NCBI GenBank assembly: GCA_002308155.1
Contig: DBVQ01000001.1
Span: 1 to 6,924, forward strand
DNA length: 6,924 bases
Source: Christensenella sp. UBA1260
GTDB lineage: Bacteria > Bacillota > Clostridia > Christensenellales > CAG-917
Reading direction: 5' to 3'
Shown here: in pieces, positions 5,796 to 6,924 of the stretch
Layout: every line of letters begins with the position of its first letter
Position numbering within the stretch: position 1 is the stretch's first letter
Notes under the pieces: generated by a model
What the model was told of the DNA's origin: nothing
Seen by the model: only the letters and a program-made list of their open reading frames with translations
Database searches by the model: none
Program-made: the position numbers and the translations under genes

Positions 5796-5871
5796 CCGCG
5801 ATTTCGCGACAATCTTGTGCTTGGAGATAAAGCGGAATAATAAATGCGTCTCATCTAAATCACGAAGTTTT
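5790..5871. repeat. 82-bp palindrome with 15-bp imperfect terminal inverted repeats
   Basis: The left arm AAAACTCCGCGATTT (5790-5804) and right arm AAATCACGAAGTTTT (5857-5871) are inverted copies with 13 of 15 positions paired. Both mismatches are C-A on the plus strand, which become G-U pairs in a minus-strand transcript. The left arm resembles the outer right arm of the preceding element read in reverse (AAAACTGCGATGTTT). The interior shows little further pairing. Four bases separate it from the 124-bp element. It contains no gene. Confidence 0.55.
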
Positions 5872-5887
5872 AAGACTATTCAAAAAA

Positions 5888-5893
5888 TATAAT
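5888..5893 (+). promoter_or_regulatory. Candidate -10 box for the aminopeptidase gene
   Basis: A perfect TATAAT lies 24 bp before the ATG at 5918. The -35 position for a 17-bp spacer (5865-5870, AAGTTT) is poor and falls in the right arm of the 82-bp palindrome. Transcription from here would start near 5900, with a leader under 20 nt. Confidence 0.35.
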
Positions 5894-5917
5894 GTTCAAA
5901 ATCAAAAGGAGATTTAT

Positions 5918-6924
5918 ATGAAAAAATCAGTACTTCGCAATTATGCAAAACTTATCGCCAGAAAGGGCGTGAATATTCAAAAAGGGCAGGAAGTCATCAT
6001 TTATGCCGACCTTGATCAACCTGATTTCGTCACAATGGTTGTCGAGGAATGCTACCGCGCCAAGGCAAAGAGCGTCAGAGTGGAGTGGGGGCACGACCCA
6101 CTTGTCAAATTGGACTATCGCTATTGCACGGTTGACACACTCGCAACCGTAAAAGATTGGGAAAAGGCAAAACTTGAATATCGTGCAAAGGTGCTTCCTT
6201 GCATGATCTATTTGGTATCCTCTGATCCGGACGGACTCAAGGGCATCAACCAAGAAAAAATGGCAAAGGTTGAGCAAAAACGCTACCCGATTGTCAAGCC
6301 GATTTTTGACGATATGGAAAACAAATATCCGTGGTGCATCGCGGCTGTTCCGGGTGCGGCATGGGCAAAGAAGGTTTTCCCTGGACTTCCAAAGAATCGT
6401 GCAATTGAAAAACTTTGGGAAGCAATCCTCAAGACGTCCAGAGTTGACGACGATCCGATTGAGGCATGGAACAAGCACAACAAGGATATCCACGATCGTT
6501 GCGCCTATCTCAATTCCCTTGGAATTGAATCCTTGCACTACAAGGGCGACAACGGCACGGATCTCACTGTCGGCATGATCCCTGAAGCATTGTTTATGGG
6601 CGGCGAGGAAGTCACGCTCAGCGGACAACCTTTCAATCCAAACATCCCGTCAGAGGAGTGCTTCACATCTCCAATGCGCGGCAAGGCAGAGGGCATCGTG
6701 TATGCAACAAAGCCACTCTCATACAGCGGTGAACTCATTGAAAACTTCTGGGTGCGCTTTGAAAACGGCAAGGCAGTTGAAGTGCACGCCGAAAAGAATC
6801 AAGCTTTGCTTGAAAAGATGATTTCCATGGACGAAGGCGCAGCCTATCTCGGCGAGTGCGCGCTTGTCCCTGTCAACTCTCCGATTTCCGAGTCAGGACT
6901 CTTGTTCTACGAGACTCTCTTTGA
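5918..6924 (+). CDS. Family M29 metallo-aminopeptidase, N-terminal part (cut by the right edge)
   Basis: Broad-specificity cytoplasmic aminopeptidase of the AmpS/PepS/AmpT type, which trims N-terminal residues from peptides using two metal ions. From ATG 5918 there are 335 open residues to the edge; the family is about 410 long, so roughly 75 are missing. It opens MKKSVLRNYAKLIARKGVNI and continues QKGQEVIIYADLDQPDFV, the usual N-terminal domain. Signature stretches are AVPGAAWAKKVFPG (143-156), KGDNGTDLTVG (209-219), NIPSEECFTSP (242-252) and YLGECALVP (310-318). The glutamates in SEECFTSP and in LGEC are metal ligands by family analogy; the remaining histidine and aspartate ligands lie beyond the edge. 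AAGGAG (5906-5911) six bases before the ATG supports the start. It lies 254 bp after guaA, beyond two palindromes, with its own -10-like box, so it is probably a separate unit. It has no signal peptide. Confidence 0.93.
   Translation, partial: MKKSVLRNYAKLIARKGVNIQKGQEVIIYADLDQPDFVTMVVEECYRAKAKSVRVEWGHDPLVKLDYRYCTVDTLATVKDWEKAKLEYRAKVLPCMIYLVSSDPDGLKGINQEKMAKVEQKRYPIVKPIFDDMENKYPWCIAAVPGAAWAKKVFPGLPKNRAIEKLWEAILKTSRVDDDPIEAWNKHNKDIHDRCAYLNSLGIESLHYKGDNGTDLTVGMIPEALFMGGEEVTLSGQPFNPNIPSEECFTSPMRGKAEGIVYATKPLSYSGELIENFWVRFENGKAVEVHAEKNQALLEKMISMDEGAAYLGECALVPVNSPISESGLLFYETLF

Noticed and set aside
5662..5871. A transposon or degraded transposase gene between guaA and the aminopeptidase
   Set aside because: No open frame or transposase motif exists in the stretch, and no clear target-site duplication is visible; only palindromic non-coding units are supported.
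5927..6628. A 233-codon open frame on the minus strand inside the aminopeptidase gene
   Set aside because: It is antisense to a well-supported M29 reading frame, has no recognisable motif and is explained by codon bias of the real gene.
1..6924. Defence system, CRISPR array, prophage or secretion cluster
   Set aside because: All long coding frames are housekeeping enzymes, and no spaced direct repeats or phage genes are visible.

Overview
The window looks like ordinary chromosome from an anaerobic Bacillota (Clostridia-like) bacterium, probably an uncultured gut-type lineage. Three things point there: a type III glutamine synthetase, the Clostridia-style variants of PurB and PurA, and sigma-A promoters and Shine-Dalgarno sites of Gram-positive type. 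This is judged by family recall, with no database search. The four genes are well preserved. The genes at both edges are cut by the window, not broken.

Layout: (1) 1-896, minus strand: first 298 residues of a type III glutamine synthetase (glnN). (2) 897-1346: an AT-rich divergent control region with back-to-back promoters. One consensus promoter faces left for glnN (TTGACA/TATAAT, 16-bp spacer). One faces right for purB (TTGACA/extended TGnTATAAT, 16-bp spacer). Between them lie three dyads, including a perfect 8-3-8 inverted repeat. (3) 1347-5663, plus strand: purB, purA and guaA. purB and purA are 73 bp apart and purA and guaA only 8 bp apart, so they probably form one operon. (4) 5664-5917: two back-to-back imperfect palindromes with AAAAC...GTTTT ends, then a short promoter-like stretch. 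(5) 5918 to the right edge, plus strand: first 335 residues of a family M29 metallo-aminopeptidase.

The purine genes act around IMP. PurA converts IMP plus aspartate to adenylosuccinate, PurB releases AMP from it (and also acts earlier, on SAICAR), and GuaA aminates XMP to GMP using glutamine. The divergent glutamine synthetase makes the glutamine that GuaA and de novo purine synthesis consume, so glutamine supply and nucleotide synthesis share a control region. guaB (IMP dehydrogenase) is not in this window.

The least ordinary content is non-coding. Imperfect palindromes with similar ends occur in the purB-purA gap (2786-2842) and twice after guaA (5662-5785 and 5790-5871). An 18-of-20 inverted match links the first two. 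They resemble a small family of dispersed intergenic palindromic repeats, comparable in kind but not in sequence to ERIC or REP elements. The purB-purA copy can also fold as a terminator-like hairpin just ahead of purA. I found no phage, defence, CRISPR, rRNA, tRNA or transposase gene and no evidence of a new protein system.
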